Below are positions 1-7,975 of a stretch of DNA of 64,000 nucleotides, in pieces; position 1 is the first letter of the stretch; every line of letters starts with the position of its first letter. The notes under the pieces are model-generated. The model did no database searches and was not told the origin of the DNA. It worked only from the letters and a program-made list of their open reading frames with translations. The DNA comes from Bermanella sp047621325 (GTDB taxonomy: Bacteria > Pseudomonadota > Gammaproteobacteria > Pseudomonadales > Oceanobacteraceae), in the NCBI GenBank assembly GCA_047621325.1, contig JBLHLT010000004.1:1-64000 (forward strand). Direction: 5' to 3'. The translations under genes were made by a program, and so were the position numbers.

Positions 1-120
1 AAGGAGGGTTATTTCAGCGACCAGAGATAGACCAACACCAGATAAGTGCTCGAAATAGGCGACGGTCAATCAATATACGGCAGGGGTGCTTGCCTATATG
101 ACTATTTATTCCGGACAGCA

Positions 121-1860
121 GTGCGCGAACGCGGGAACCCAATCCTTAACGCCAATACTTGAAAACTTAAAAAGACAAGCAGCACAGTAGATATGGACTC
201 CCATTCACGGACTACGTCCTATGGGAGTGACGATAGCGGATAAACTAGAATGATGGCTAATCCCACACCGTCCTTCCCGCGAACGCGGGAAGCCAATCCT
301 TAACGTCGATACTTCAAAGTCAAACAAAGGCAAGCAACACAATAGATATGGACTCCCATTCACGGACTACGTCCTATGGGAGTGACGATAGCGGATAAAC
401 TAGAATGATGGCTAATCCCACACCGTCCTTCCCGCGAAGGATCGTCATCCCCGAATGTGGTTATCGGGGACGGAACCCAATCCAAAGCTGCGATAAACCA
501 AAACCAAACAAAGACAGCAACACCGCAGATATGGGCTCCCATTCACGGACTACATCCTATTAGCATACCCTCTGGGTAGGGAGTGACGGCGTGATGTTAG
601 TTACAGCAGAAACAAACAACTAAGTATTAATATTCGCCCATAAATCCAACCACTTAGGGTTTTGGCTTTGAATCAAATCAATCTTCCACTGACGGTTCCA
701 CTTTTTAATTTGTTTCTCTCTAGTAATCGCAGCATACATATCAGCATGCAGTTCAAAACATACCAGCGTGTGGACAGAGTACTTTTTAGTAAACCCTTCC
801 AATAAGTTTTGTTTATGCTGGTAAACTCTTTGTACTAAATTACTCGTCACCCCGACATACAAAGTACCGTTCGGCTTACTGGCCATAATATAAGTGCAAG
901 GGTTCATTTAACTTTCCATATTTTTTGGATTATGTTGAAACAACTCGCTTACACTCACAATTAGAAAAACGTATGAATTAGACTCCCATTCACGCACTGC
1001 GTCCTATTAGCATGCCCTTTGGGTAGGGAATGACGATACCGATTTAACCTTAATCACAGCCACCAGCCACACCGTCCTTCCCGCGAACGCGGGAACCCAA
1101 TCCTTAACGTCAATAATTCAAAAGCTTAAAAAGATAAGCAACACCGCAGATATGGACTCCCATTAACGGGCTGCGTCCTATGGGAGTGACGATAGCAACA
1201 ATCACAGCCACCACCCACAACGTCCTTCCCGCGAACGCGGGAACCCAATCCTTAACGCCAATACCTCAAAAACTTTAAAAGACAAGCAACACAGTAGATA
1301 TAGACTCCCATTAACGGACTACGTCCTATGGGAGTGACAATAGCGGATAAACTAGAATGATGGCTAATCCCACACAGTCCTTCCCGCGAACGCGGGAACC
1401 CAACCCTCAACGTCGATACTTCAAAATCAAACAAAGGCAAGCAACACAATAGATATGGACTCCCATTCACGGACTACGTCCTATGGGAGTGACGGCGTGA
1501 AGGTTACGGGCAAAAGTAACGATAGCGGTTTAACCTTAATCACAGCCACTAGCAAAACCGTCCTTCCCGCGAACGCGGGAACCCAATCCTTAACGTCAAT
1601 ACTTCAAAAGCTTAAAAAGATAAGCAACACCACTAATATAGACTCCCATTAACGGACTACGTCCTATGGGAGTGACAGCGTGAAGGTTACGGGTAAAAGT
1701 AACGATAGCGGTTTAACCTTAATCACAGCCACTAGCAAAACCGTCCTTCCCGCGAACGCGGGAACCCAATCCTTAACTTCGATACTTCAAAAACTTAAAA
1801 AGATAAGCAACACCGCAGATACAGACTCCCATTAACGGACTCCGTCCTATGGGAGTGACA
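121..1860. repeat. Tandem array of two alternating palindromic repeats (array 1)
   Basis: Two hairpin types alternate. Type A begins ACTCCCAT and ends ATGGGAGT around a GGACTACGTCC core; copies sit at 197-228, 352-383, 1156-1187, 1304-1335, 1459-1490, 1642-1673 and 1825-1856, with two longer variants at about 535-583 and 982-1032. Type B is TTCCCGCGAACGCGGGAA at 274-291, 1078-1095, 1226-1243, 1381-1398, 1564-1581 and 1747-1764, with a half copy near 123-138 and a composite variant near 429-475. Successive units are 148, 155 or 183 bp. Linkers between hairpins are also conserved. The last hairpin ends 14 bp before the alkC stop and could double as a terminator. Short ORFs read through these units are repeat translations, not genes. 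In bases 1-120 I recognise nothing beyond uncharacterised sequence. Confidence 0.9.
620..907 (-). CDS. Small GIY-YIG nuclease-like protein embedded in the palindromic array
   Basis: A 95-residue protein made of a single GIY-YIG domain, the stand-alone YhbQ/UPF0213-like type. Visible motifs are TYIMASKPNGTLYVG near residues 5-19 (the GIY...YIG pair), an Arg in the following helix (LVQRVYQHK, about 24-32) and a Glu in AITREKQIKKW (about 60-70), the expected catalytic set. It starts at ATG 907 after a GGAAAG-like ribosome binding site. Small proteins of this family have DNA nuclease folds but mostly no assigned function. It is flanked on both sides by copies of the same palindromic repeat, with no other gene between. 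That placement suggests, but does not prove, that it acts on or is carried by these repeats. Intact by eye. Confidence 0.85.
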   Translation of the reverse strand: MNPCTYIMASKPNGTLYVGVTSNLVQRVYQHKQNLLEGFTKKYSVHTLVCFELHADMYAAITREKQIKKWNRQWKIDLIQSQNPKWLDLWANINT

Positions 1861-1870
1861 CCAATTTAAA

Positions 1871-2989
1871 CTACACCTCAAGAAAAAACTCAGCCTCAGC
1901 CACCGGCTGGCCATTAATGAGCACCTCAAGTTTTTGCTCACCACTGTAATAGCGCCGCGTGGTAATGGCTTTAATGGCGTGTTTCTTTTGCAAACTCACC
2001 GATTGGTCTGACCCTAAATTTAACGTTTTCCACTTAAACACCTTGGCCGAGGTTTTACCGTTAGCCTTCATAAAGTGCAACGCAAAATCCACCACCAAAG
2101 ATTGCGTCTGTTTAGTCGATGACGAAAGCGATAACTCAAATTCTAAGCTGTCACCCAATACCAAATTATCAGCCGATAACGTTAATGTAAGGTCTTTAAC
2201 CTTAACGTCTTTACTGTGCCCTAATAGCTCAAATACCTCAGGGTGCCCTGCCTTCACCAAGGTACGTGTGGCGTGTTTAATCAGCCACTTTACATTCGCA
2301 TTACTGTTTGGGTACCACGCCCTGCATTGATCAATCACCACTTGCGGGTGATCTTTGCTTATATCATTAAGATGGTTCGCCACCGAACGCCTTACGTATA
2401 AACTCTCGTCATTTTTTAACACATCAAGCCAAGGCAGATTATCGCTTGGATCTTTAATATACGGCTTTAACTGAATGCCCCAAGGCAAGCGTGGGCGCGT
2501 ACCTTCCGACACCAAGCGCCGAACATGTTCGCTTTCGTCTTGTACCCAAGCCTCAAAGTGCTGATGACATAGCTCAGGGTGCTTAAGCAAAAACGGGCGA
2601 ATGGCAAACTCAGCCGAAAACAAATGAGTTAATTCACGCAGTGCAGGCAACGCCAAGTGCGGGTGATTCATCCCATGTACACCCACATAATCAATAATGG
2701 GCCAAGCGGCAAACCCCCTTAATGGGTCATCAGGGTTACCGGCATCCCATACCCTAGGCAGCTCTAACAAACACGCAATGGTTTGTTCAAAATTCGCTGG
2801 TAAAAACTGATGCAGGGTTGCTATTAGATGCTGTACACGCTCTTTTAATTCAAGGGACTCAAGCTCGCTAGTGGCGGCTTTAATGAACGCACTGCGATCA
2901 AATGTATTTTGCAGTGAACGTGTTTGAGCAAGTGCATGGCTTATGCGCTGAACCGCAGGTAAGCCAAGGCCGTTTTTCATAAGTTCCAT
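1871..2989 (-). CDS. alkC: DNA alkylation repair protein, AlkC-type glycosylase
   Basis: A 372-residue member of the AlkC/AlkD HEAT-repeat superfamily, which excises cationic alkylated bases such as 3-methyladenine without flipping them out of the helix. The N-terminus (MELMKNGLGLPAVQRIS) and the repeat segment with RPRLPWGIQLKPY and YVRRSVANHLNDISKDHP are typical of AlkC. The HEAT part covers roughly residues 1-258. The last ~113 residues (from about 260) are beta-rich, matching the immunoglobulin-like C-terminal domain that distinguishes AlkC from AlkD. Start ATG 2989. The stop lies directly against repeat array 1. A decayed copy of its 5' end and upstream DNA sits at 4290-4650. No regulator is visible nearby. 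Confidence 0.85.
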   Translation of the reverse strand: MELMKNGLGLPAVQRISHALAQTRSLQNTFDRSAFIKAATSELESLELKERVQHLIATLHQFLPANFEQTIACLLELPRVWDAGNPDDPLRGFAAWPIIDYVGVHGMNHPHLALPALRELTHLFSAEFAIRPFLLKHPELCHQHFEAWVQDESEHVRRLVSEGTRPRLPWGIQLKPYIKDPSDNLPWLDVLKNDESLYVRRSVANHLNDISKDHPQVVIDQCRAWYPNSNANVKWLIKHATRTLVKAGHPEVFELLGHSKDVKVKDLTLTLSADNLVLGDSLEFELSLSSSTKQTQSLVVDFALHFMKANGKTSAKVFKWKTLNLGSDQSVSLQKKHAIKAITTRRYYSGEQKLEVLINGQPVAEAEFFLEV

Positions 2990-3098
2990 AAGTGGGTTCT
3001 GTTTTTGTTAGATGCGAAAGAGAATAACAGGTTCTACTGACAGTGGCTGGCAGGAGTGAAATTGGCAATTAATGCCATTATACGACTAATCAAATTTA

Positions 3099-3151
3099 GC
3101 GTGAGCCAATTAGCCTGTCGTATTCGGCCCTTCAAAGAGGCTAACTCACGC
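3099..3151. repeat. Long imperfect inverted repeat between glycerophosphodiesterase and alkC
   Basis: Arms GCGTGAG (3099-3105) plus TTAGCCT (3110-3116) pair with AGGCTAA (3138-3144) plus CTCACGC (3145-3151), giving a 14-bp stem with a 4-nt bulge (CCAA) and a 21-nt loop. There is no T-run, so it is not a classic terminator. It falls between two same-strand genes and could be a transcript-processing or attenuation structure, or a relic of a mobile element. The 77-residue ORF spanning it has no recognisable domain and is not called as a gene. Confidence 0.6.
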
Positions 3152-3244
3152 GAAACCACATAAACGGCGCATGACTTATTTGTACGGCACAGCAACCCTT
3201 TATCGCTACCGTGCCCCACTCGGCTTACATTGGATATTAAAAAA

Positions 3245-4093
3245 TTAAAGCTCAGGGCGTTCGCCAATATTCACCAAGGCCTGATAAATACGATCAGGGT
3301 AGTCACCAATAATACTGTCTACCCCTAAATCTAAAGAGCGCTCAATATCGTCCATATCGTTTACTGTCCAAACATCAACACGCACGCCTTTTTTATGAAA
3401 AAAGTTTATATAAGGCTTAGTAATAATGGCATACGGAATTTGCGCCACGTCAAACTTGGGTTTATATGCCCAACCAAAACCCGAGCTCCACGCCACACTG
3501 GCCAGCACCAATTCGGCTATGGTGGCGCTGGTTTTCACATCGCCATTACTTACATCCCGAAAGTGATTCATGGCCTTGGTATGTTGGCTAGCCACCACCA
3601 CACTGTCTTGCAGGTTTTGTTGTTCAATAAGCGCCCATAGTTTTTCAGACAGGACTTTATCGTTGGCTTTAATTTCAATATTAAATTGCTCATGGGGGAA
3701 ATAATCAAATAGCTCATTAAGGGTAAGTAAACTTAAACCTAACCCCCTAAACGGATAACTGGCACCGCCATCACTGGAAAATTCATGGCCAGCGTCCAGT
3801 GCTCTAAGTTGCGCCAAGGTTAAATCTTTAATGGCATCGGTTATGCCCACATTGGCCAATAAATCAGCATCGTGATTAATGATAATGTGTTGATCTTTAG
3901 AGAGGTGAACATCCAACTCTAACTGATCACTGCCTTGCTCTAATGCTTTTTGAAATGCCAGCCAAGTCCCCTGCGGGTACATACCCGAGGCACCACGGTG
4001 GGCGAGAATTTCTGTCGCTTGTACAGAGGCCTGAAAGACCAAAGACAAAACAACAGAATACAAAGTAGTAGCAAGCATGCTTTTTATATTCAT
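3245..4093 (-). CDS. Secreted glycerophosphodiester phosphodiesterase (GDPD family)
   Basis: Hydrolyses glycerophosphodiesters released from phospholipids to glycerol-3-phosphate and an alcohol. About 282 residues with a signal peptide ending near QASVQA, so periplasmic or exported. The catalytic layout is clear: HRGASG near residues 32-37, ELDVHLSKD (Glu/Asp metal ligands, about 59-61), INHD (His near 74), and a C-terminal VDVWTVND plus GVDSIIGDYPD. I use ATG 4093 rather than 4099 because the AGGA element is 8 nt upstream of it. Length and motif order are normal for GDPD proteins; whether it is a strict GlpQ orthologue is uncertain, since no glpT or other glp gene is adjacent. Confidence 0.88.
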   Translation of the reverse strand: MNIKSMLATTLYSVVLSLVFQASVQATEILAHRGASGMYPQGTWLAFQKALEQGSDQLELDVHLSKDQHIIINHDADLLANVGITDAIKDLTLAQLRALDAGHEFSSDGGASYPFRGLGLSLLTLNELFDYFPHEQFNIEIKANDKVLSEKLWALIEQQNLQDSVVVASQHTKAMNHFRDVSNGDVKTSATIAELVLASVAWSSGFGWAYKPKFDVAQIPYAIITKPYINFFHKKGVRVDVWTVNDMDDIERSLDLGVDSIIGDYPDRIYQALVNIGERPEL

Positions 4094-4289
4094 CAACATA
4101 TTCCTTTATGTGACCCCTTGTTAAAGGAGCGCTATTAAAATTAAATCAATAGGAAAAAGTGTCTCTAATTAACCAGACCGCCTAGGCTATCAAACGGCCT
4201 TTAGCGCTAACGGACTGATACACAACATAAATTAGAATCATTAGCTTAGCTGAGGATTATTGGAACAATAGGTGGAAAATGGACAGCCG

Positions 4290-4601
4290 GGAATTAGGGG
4301 CTTAATAACAGAAGCGGAGGCCGTAAAACCGCGCAACGGGTCGTCCTCGCCACTTCACACCACGCTCTGGGCAACTGCAACAGGCATTCAACTGCCTGCT
4401 CAAACCCCGCCGGTAAAAACTCGTGCAAAACCTTAATAAGATTCTGCACCCGTTGTTTTAACTCCAAGGATTCAAGGGGGCTAATAGCCGCCTAAATAAA
4501 AGCCGCTTCATCAAATGTTTTTCTAACGCCGCCATTTTTGCAAGCGCATCACTTATGCGTTTAACTACGGGCAGGCCAAGGCCGTGTTCCATGAGTTCCA
4601 T
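4290..4601 (-). pseudogene. Decayed duplicate of the alkC 5' region
   Basis: Read on the minus strand from ATG 4601, the sequence begins MELMEHGLGLPVVKRIS, closely matching the AlkC start at 2989. It then carries a frameshift near FDEAAF, an in-frame TAG (in the FI*AAI stretch), continues as SLELKQRVQNL and FLPAGFEQAVECLLQLP, shifts frame again after LPRAW, and fades out after DDPLRGF, about residue 90 of the parent. Everything downstream is missing. Similarity also extends upstream of the start (GTTCTGTTTTTGTTAGATG in both copies), so promoter-proximal DNA was duplicated with it. The remainder of the 4100-4843 gap shows no other gene, only a degenerate palindrome at 4701-4726. Confidence 0.85.
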
Positions 4602-4700
4602 AGGCGGGTTCTGTTTTTGTTAGATGAGAGAAAGCATAACAGTGGCTGGGGGTGGTAAGAGTGAGACGGTTATTAAGGTTACTTACTACAATAGATGACC

Positions 4701-4726
4701 CGTCCTCCTCGCGAATGCGGGGAACC
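4701..4726. repeat. Isolated degenerate copy of the type B palindrome
   Basis: The segment reads CGTCCTCCTCGCGAATGCGG followed by GGAACC, recognisable as the array element CGTCCTTCCCGCGAACGCGG with several changes and lost stem symmetry. It is a single copy, away from both arrays, just upstream (in transcription sense) of the alkC remnant, and looks like a fossil of an array. Confidence 0.6.
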
Positions 4727-4843
4727 AATGTTTGTATTCATGGCATACAACTATAAGTCGAGTTTATTTACACACCATTTTAATTTAATTATTGCTGCCC
4801 CCCCCAAACACACAAAACCAAAACTACCTTCGGCTTAGTATTG

Positions 4844-5338
4844 TCAGGCGCCAGTCAGCAGCTTAATGAGCTTAGACTCATCTTCTAGCAAATCCATACG
4901 CAGGTGTCTGTGCTCAACCTGCCCTTGCTGATGCTCCTTAAAATCAGTGTAAGAAAAAATATACTCTTTACCCTGCTCAACTAGGTGCTCATGGCCCGAA
5001 CCAGGGCGAAGCAATGACACAAACTTTTTACTCTTATCAGACATGTACTCTACAGTTGAGCGAGTCACAAACCTTGAAGCCACCTTAGCATTGCCACACG
5101 AACCATATAAATTTTTCACAACATCGCCATAGACAATAGTGGCTTTAGACAGCAGATGTTTTGAACCGTCTTTAAAATGATAAAAACGCTCTTCGCTTTC
5201 TACCCTATTTACTTTTAATACACATACCGTCGTGATTTTTTTTGTAAGATCCTCATAAGTTTGAGGATGAACTCTAGAAGCAAAAGCAGGGCTAACAAAA
5301 ATAAGCAGCGCAAGCGTGGTAACAAAAAATTTAAGCAT
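4844..5338 (-). CDS. Exported protein of unknown function
   Basis: From ATG 5338 (an AAGGTT element lies 8 nt upstream) this gives 164 residues with a signal peptide MLKFFVTTLALLIFVSPAFA. The longer frame to 5470 adds 44 residues that do not resemble a leader and is less likely. The mature part has a Cys in VCVLKVNRVE and another in LYGSCGN, and a beta-rich pattern with many charged residues, including LRPGSGHEHLV and KEYIFSYTDF. I do not recognise a family. The pattern of short strands in a small exported protein is compatible with a small periplasmic binding or inhibitor-type domain, but this is only inference. It is separated by 192 bp from the next lipoprotein gene, so co-transcription is possible. 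Confidence 0.65.
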   Translation of the reverse strand: MLKFFVTTLALLIFVSPAFASRVHPQTYEDLTKKITTVCVLKVNRVESEERFYHFKDGSKHLLSKATIVYGDVVKNLYGSCGNAKVASRFVTRSTVEYMSDKSKKFVSLLRPGSGHEHLVEQGKEYIFSYTDFKEHQQGQVEHRHLRMDLLEDESKLIKLLTGA

Positions 5339-5530
5339 AAAATTAACCTTAAAAAGAATTATCCTATAATAATACGGACAAAGAACAACCAACCAAAAAT
5401 GTATCGCACTACTATTGATAGGCTCCAGTCCATTCCCGCCCGCGGCTTTTAGCTTACAGCCGAAGATCAAGCTATACCTTTTTCTGAGACACTAAAAACA
5501 AGCCCCCCTCGAGCTTTCTTTAGCCATTAA

Positions 5531-6007
5531 CTAACGATATTCATCCCAAAAACCATCTTCTTGAATATACCCCACACCACTACGAGGATAAATATCTGCC
5601 GTCATCCGCACAAACACTGGGGATAACACCGTTTGCCCTGCACCAACCACAATTTCGGCCGCAGGTTTTAAACGCCTAGGAAGAAGGCCACCCATGACCA
5701 TTTCGTTGTATTCATCCATCACATACATACCCGGCGCAAGGTTAGCCATAACTTCAACCCGCTTGCCCAATTTAAAATCCATCAAAGACTTATACACCTG
5801 ACCTGTCTTTTGATTTTTAAGCATCACCTCGACCCCAATTGCGGTGCTAGAACGTTTTCCCATGAACTGCTCACCAAGTACAGGAAAAGCAATATGGCCA
5901 ACGGCGTTAGATTCAGACTGCGTTTGGTTCTCAAACTGAGGGCCCACTGAACAACCCGCAATAAACACCAAAATGCATAAAGCGCTTAATAGTTTTGAAA
6001 GTTTCAT
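5531..6007 (-). CDS. Predicted lipoprotein of unknown function
   Basis: 158 residues beginning with a lipoprotein signal and lipobox (LVFIAGC, Cys near residue 19), so lipidated and membrane attached. The mature protein is beta-rich, with an IGVEVMLKNQKTG strand pair, a LAPGMYVMDEY segment and a conserved-looking FWDEYR C-terminus. No catalytic motif is evident. It lies upstream of the exported protein at 4844-5338 on the same strand. The 5' region contains a possible GGAT ribosome binding site 7 nt before the ATG. Function unknown. Confidence 0.7.
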   Translation of the reverse strand: MKLSKLLSALCILVFIAGCSVGPQFENQTQSESNAVGHIAFPVLGEQFMGKRSSTAIGVEVMLKNQKTGQVYKSLMDFKLGKRVEVMANLAPGMYVMDEYNEMVMGGLLPRRLKPAAEIVVGAGQTVLSPVFVRMTADIYPRSGVGYIQEDGFWDEYR

Positions 6008-6190
6008 TGATAAATCCGTTTATATAAGAATAAAAGTAACGCCCAAGTGGGCACAGCTGTACAAACTCAGCGTGCCGTTTGTCGGTATGCTGTAAGCGAT
6101 AAACTCAACACTAAAACACAGAGTCCAATCTACACGAAAACCCACTCACAATATGGGAATCGACGCACTATTTATTAAATATAAAAGAAA

Positions 6191-6211
6191 TAGTAATAGT
6201 AATAGTAATAG
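6191..6211. repeat. Short hexanucleotide tandem repeat (TAGTAA)n
   Basis: About 3.5 copies of TAGTAA. The tract ends about 22 bp before the ATG of the gene remnant at 6234. It is non-coding, and its length could change by slippage. It is the left part of a 729-bp gap (6008-6736) that otherwise contains only the remnant and the AT-rich leader of the methyltransferase. Confidence 0.7.
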
Positions 6212-6233
6212 GTTTAATCTAAGAGAATACATA

Positions 6234-6520
6234 ATGACAGATCAAACTAACTTAAAAAACAGCACCCACCGTTACAGCTAGCTAAACGAAGACAAATTAC
6301 CCGCTACCAAGGCCATACCTGCATTGGCGATTATGACAACGGCGTATGGGAATGCGATTATGTTTCTCCCTATAGTCTATCAATCCATAACGTTGATGCT
6401 GATGTGATAATCATACAGCAAGACTGGTACTCATTTGATAGCATCAACGAACTGGCTTGCCAAGCCCATACAGGATCTCTTGGCAGAAATAACCGAAACC
6501 GAAGTGGGTTGATCAAGTGA
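6234..6520 (+). pseudogene. Frameshifted remnant of a small unknown gene
   Basis: ATG 6234 opens a 15-codon frame (MTDQTNLKNSTHRYS then TAG). In another frame a coding-looking stretch follows immediately (LAKRRQITRYQGH, GDYDNGVWECDYVSPYS, QQDWYSFDSINELA) and stops at TGA 6520. The mixture of a good start and a long protein-like continuation in another frame suggests one gene broken by a frameshift. I do not recognise the family. It sits at the left border of the AT-rich methyltransferase/ATPase island and may be a relic of the previous occupant of the site. Confidence 0.5.
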
Positions 6521-6736
6521 ATAAGGGTTGGGCTATATTGATTGAATATGTTTAATTGCCTTAATTTATATCTAATACTCTGAACCCTTCATTAAGGGCT
6601 TAAAAGATCACCTCTTAACAAGCTACTATTTAGTTTTAGGGCAATATCAAAACACTCTCAGTGCAGTCTCTTTTTTATTTCATATAGACCTCTGATTGAG
6701 TAAACTTAGCTATTTTAAACTACAAGAGCACTTAAA

Positions 6737-7939
6737 TTGGACAAAAAACAACCAACTGCGATTGATCTATTTGCTGGAGCAGGTGGTTTTTCATTGGCTG
6801 CACGTGATACTGGCTTCAAATTGCTCGCTGCTGTAGAGATTGATAAAGATGCCTGTGAGACATACAAGCACAACTTTATAAAAAACAAGAAAAACAAACC
6901 TAGGCTCTATCAACAAGATATATTAAACGAACTAACCCCCGAACAATTAAGGACAGATCTAAGTTTATTTACTGGTGAGCTTGACCTATTAATGGGTGGC
7001 CCACCTTGCCAGGGGTTCTCATCCCATAGAATTAACAGCGCTGGGGTTGATGACCCTCGCAATCAGCTATTACTACGCTACTTTGAGTATGTTAAAGAGC
7101 TAAGACCAAAGGTTTTCCTGGTAGAGAATGTAACTGGCATGCTATGGAAGCGCCACGAAGATTACGTTGCTAAATTCAAAGCCCTAGCTAAACGACATGG
7201 TTACAAGTTATATGGACCTCAAATTATAAATTCAAAAGATTATGGTGTACCACAAAATCGTAGACGCGTTTTCATTCTAGGGGTAGATAAAAAACAACAT
7301 AAAGGAAGTATTGACTGGCCTCCCGCTAAAACACATGGGCCTGAAACAAATCAGCCATTTTTAACTGCATCTACCGTTTTTGAAAAGCCCCCTAAGAAAA
7401 AGCTAGGTGAATTAATTAATATTCTCGCAGAAGAAACACTTGCTCAGCTCGACAACCACTCAAAGGAAGACCTACAAAAAGCAAAATTAGAAGCGAAGAA
7501 AATTGTTAGCTCATTAACTTTTCTTGACAAACCAATAAAAACTGATACCTGCAATCAGCGCATGAATACGAGTGATATTCTAGCTAAAAGAATTAGTTAC
7601 ATAAAAATGAATGGCAATCGAGACCAGATACCAGAACACTTAGTCATTAATTGTCACAAAGGTGGCTATGGTGGACATAAAGATGTCTACGGCCGAATAA
7701 AACTTGCTCAACCTAGCAACACTATAACAACTGGGTGTAATAACCTGTCTAAGGGACGCTTCACGCACCCTTGGTTAAATACAGGTATCTCCATTAGAGA
7801 AGCTGCAAGCTTACAAACATTTCCAAGAGACTTTGTTTTTCTTAGTAACCAAACAAGCCAAGCTAAGCAAGTCGGTAACGCAGTACCAATAGAGCTTGGA
7901 AAAGCCCTAATTAAGTATATAAAAAAGACAATACTATAA
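6737..7939 (+). CDS. DNA (cytosine-5-)-methyltransferase
   Basis: A 400-residue C5-cytosine methyltransferase of the Dcm/HhaI class, transferring methyl from S-adenosylmethionine to cytosine in a specific DNA site. Motifs appear in order: I (AIDLFAGAGGFS, 8-19), IV with the catalytic Cys91 in GGPPCQGFSS, VI (VENV, 129-132), VIII (QNRRRVFILGV, 173-183), IX near 350-370 (REAASLQTFP) and X (QVGNAVP). The segment between VIII and IX (about 190-320) is the target-recognition region; the site cannot be read from sequence. It starts at TTG 6737 after an AAGAG element, the only start fitting the N-terminus. The ATPase gene begins 36 bp downstream, and no restriction endonuclease is recognisable. Confidence 0.92.
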   Translation: MDKKQPTAIDLFAGAGGFSLAARDTGFKLLAAVEIDKDACETYKHNFIKNKKNKPRLYQQDILNELTPEQLRTDLSLFTGELDLLMGGPPCQGFSSHRINSAGVDDPRNQLLLRYFEYVKELRPKVFLVENVTGMLWKRHEDYVAKFKALAKRHGYKLYGPQIINSKDYGVPQNRRRVFILGVDKKQHKGSIDWPPAKTHGPETNQPFLTASTVFEKPPKKKLGELINILAEETLAQLDNHSKEDLQKAKLEAKKIVSSLTFLDKPIKTDTCNQRMNTSDILAKRISYIKMNGNRDQIPEHLVINCHKGGYGGHKDVYGRIKLAQPSNTITTGCNNLSKGRFTHPWLNTGISIREAASLQTFPRDFVFLSNQTSQAKQVGNAVPIELGKALIKYIKKTIL

Positions 7940-7975
7940 ATTCAAATTCGATTTTATCGACTAAAAAGGCTGAAT

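Noticed and set aside
1252..1652. Small ORFs in array 1
   Set aside because: They are translations of the palindromic units (they repeat with each copy) and have no coding signal of their own.
121..1860. CRISPR array
   Set aside because: Repeats are themselves long hairpins, intervals are 148-183 bp, the linkers are conserved and not unique spacers, and no cas gene is present.
3034..3267. 77-codon ORF between the diesterase and alkC
   Set aside because: It overlaps the diesterase 3' end and reads across the long inverted repeat; no domain or good start is visible.
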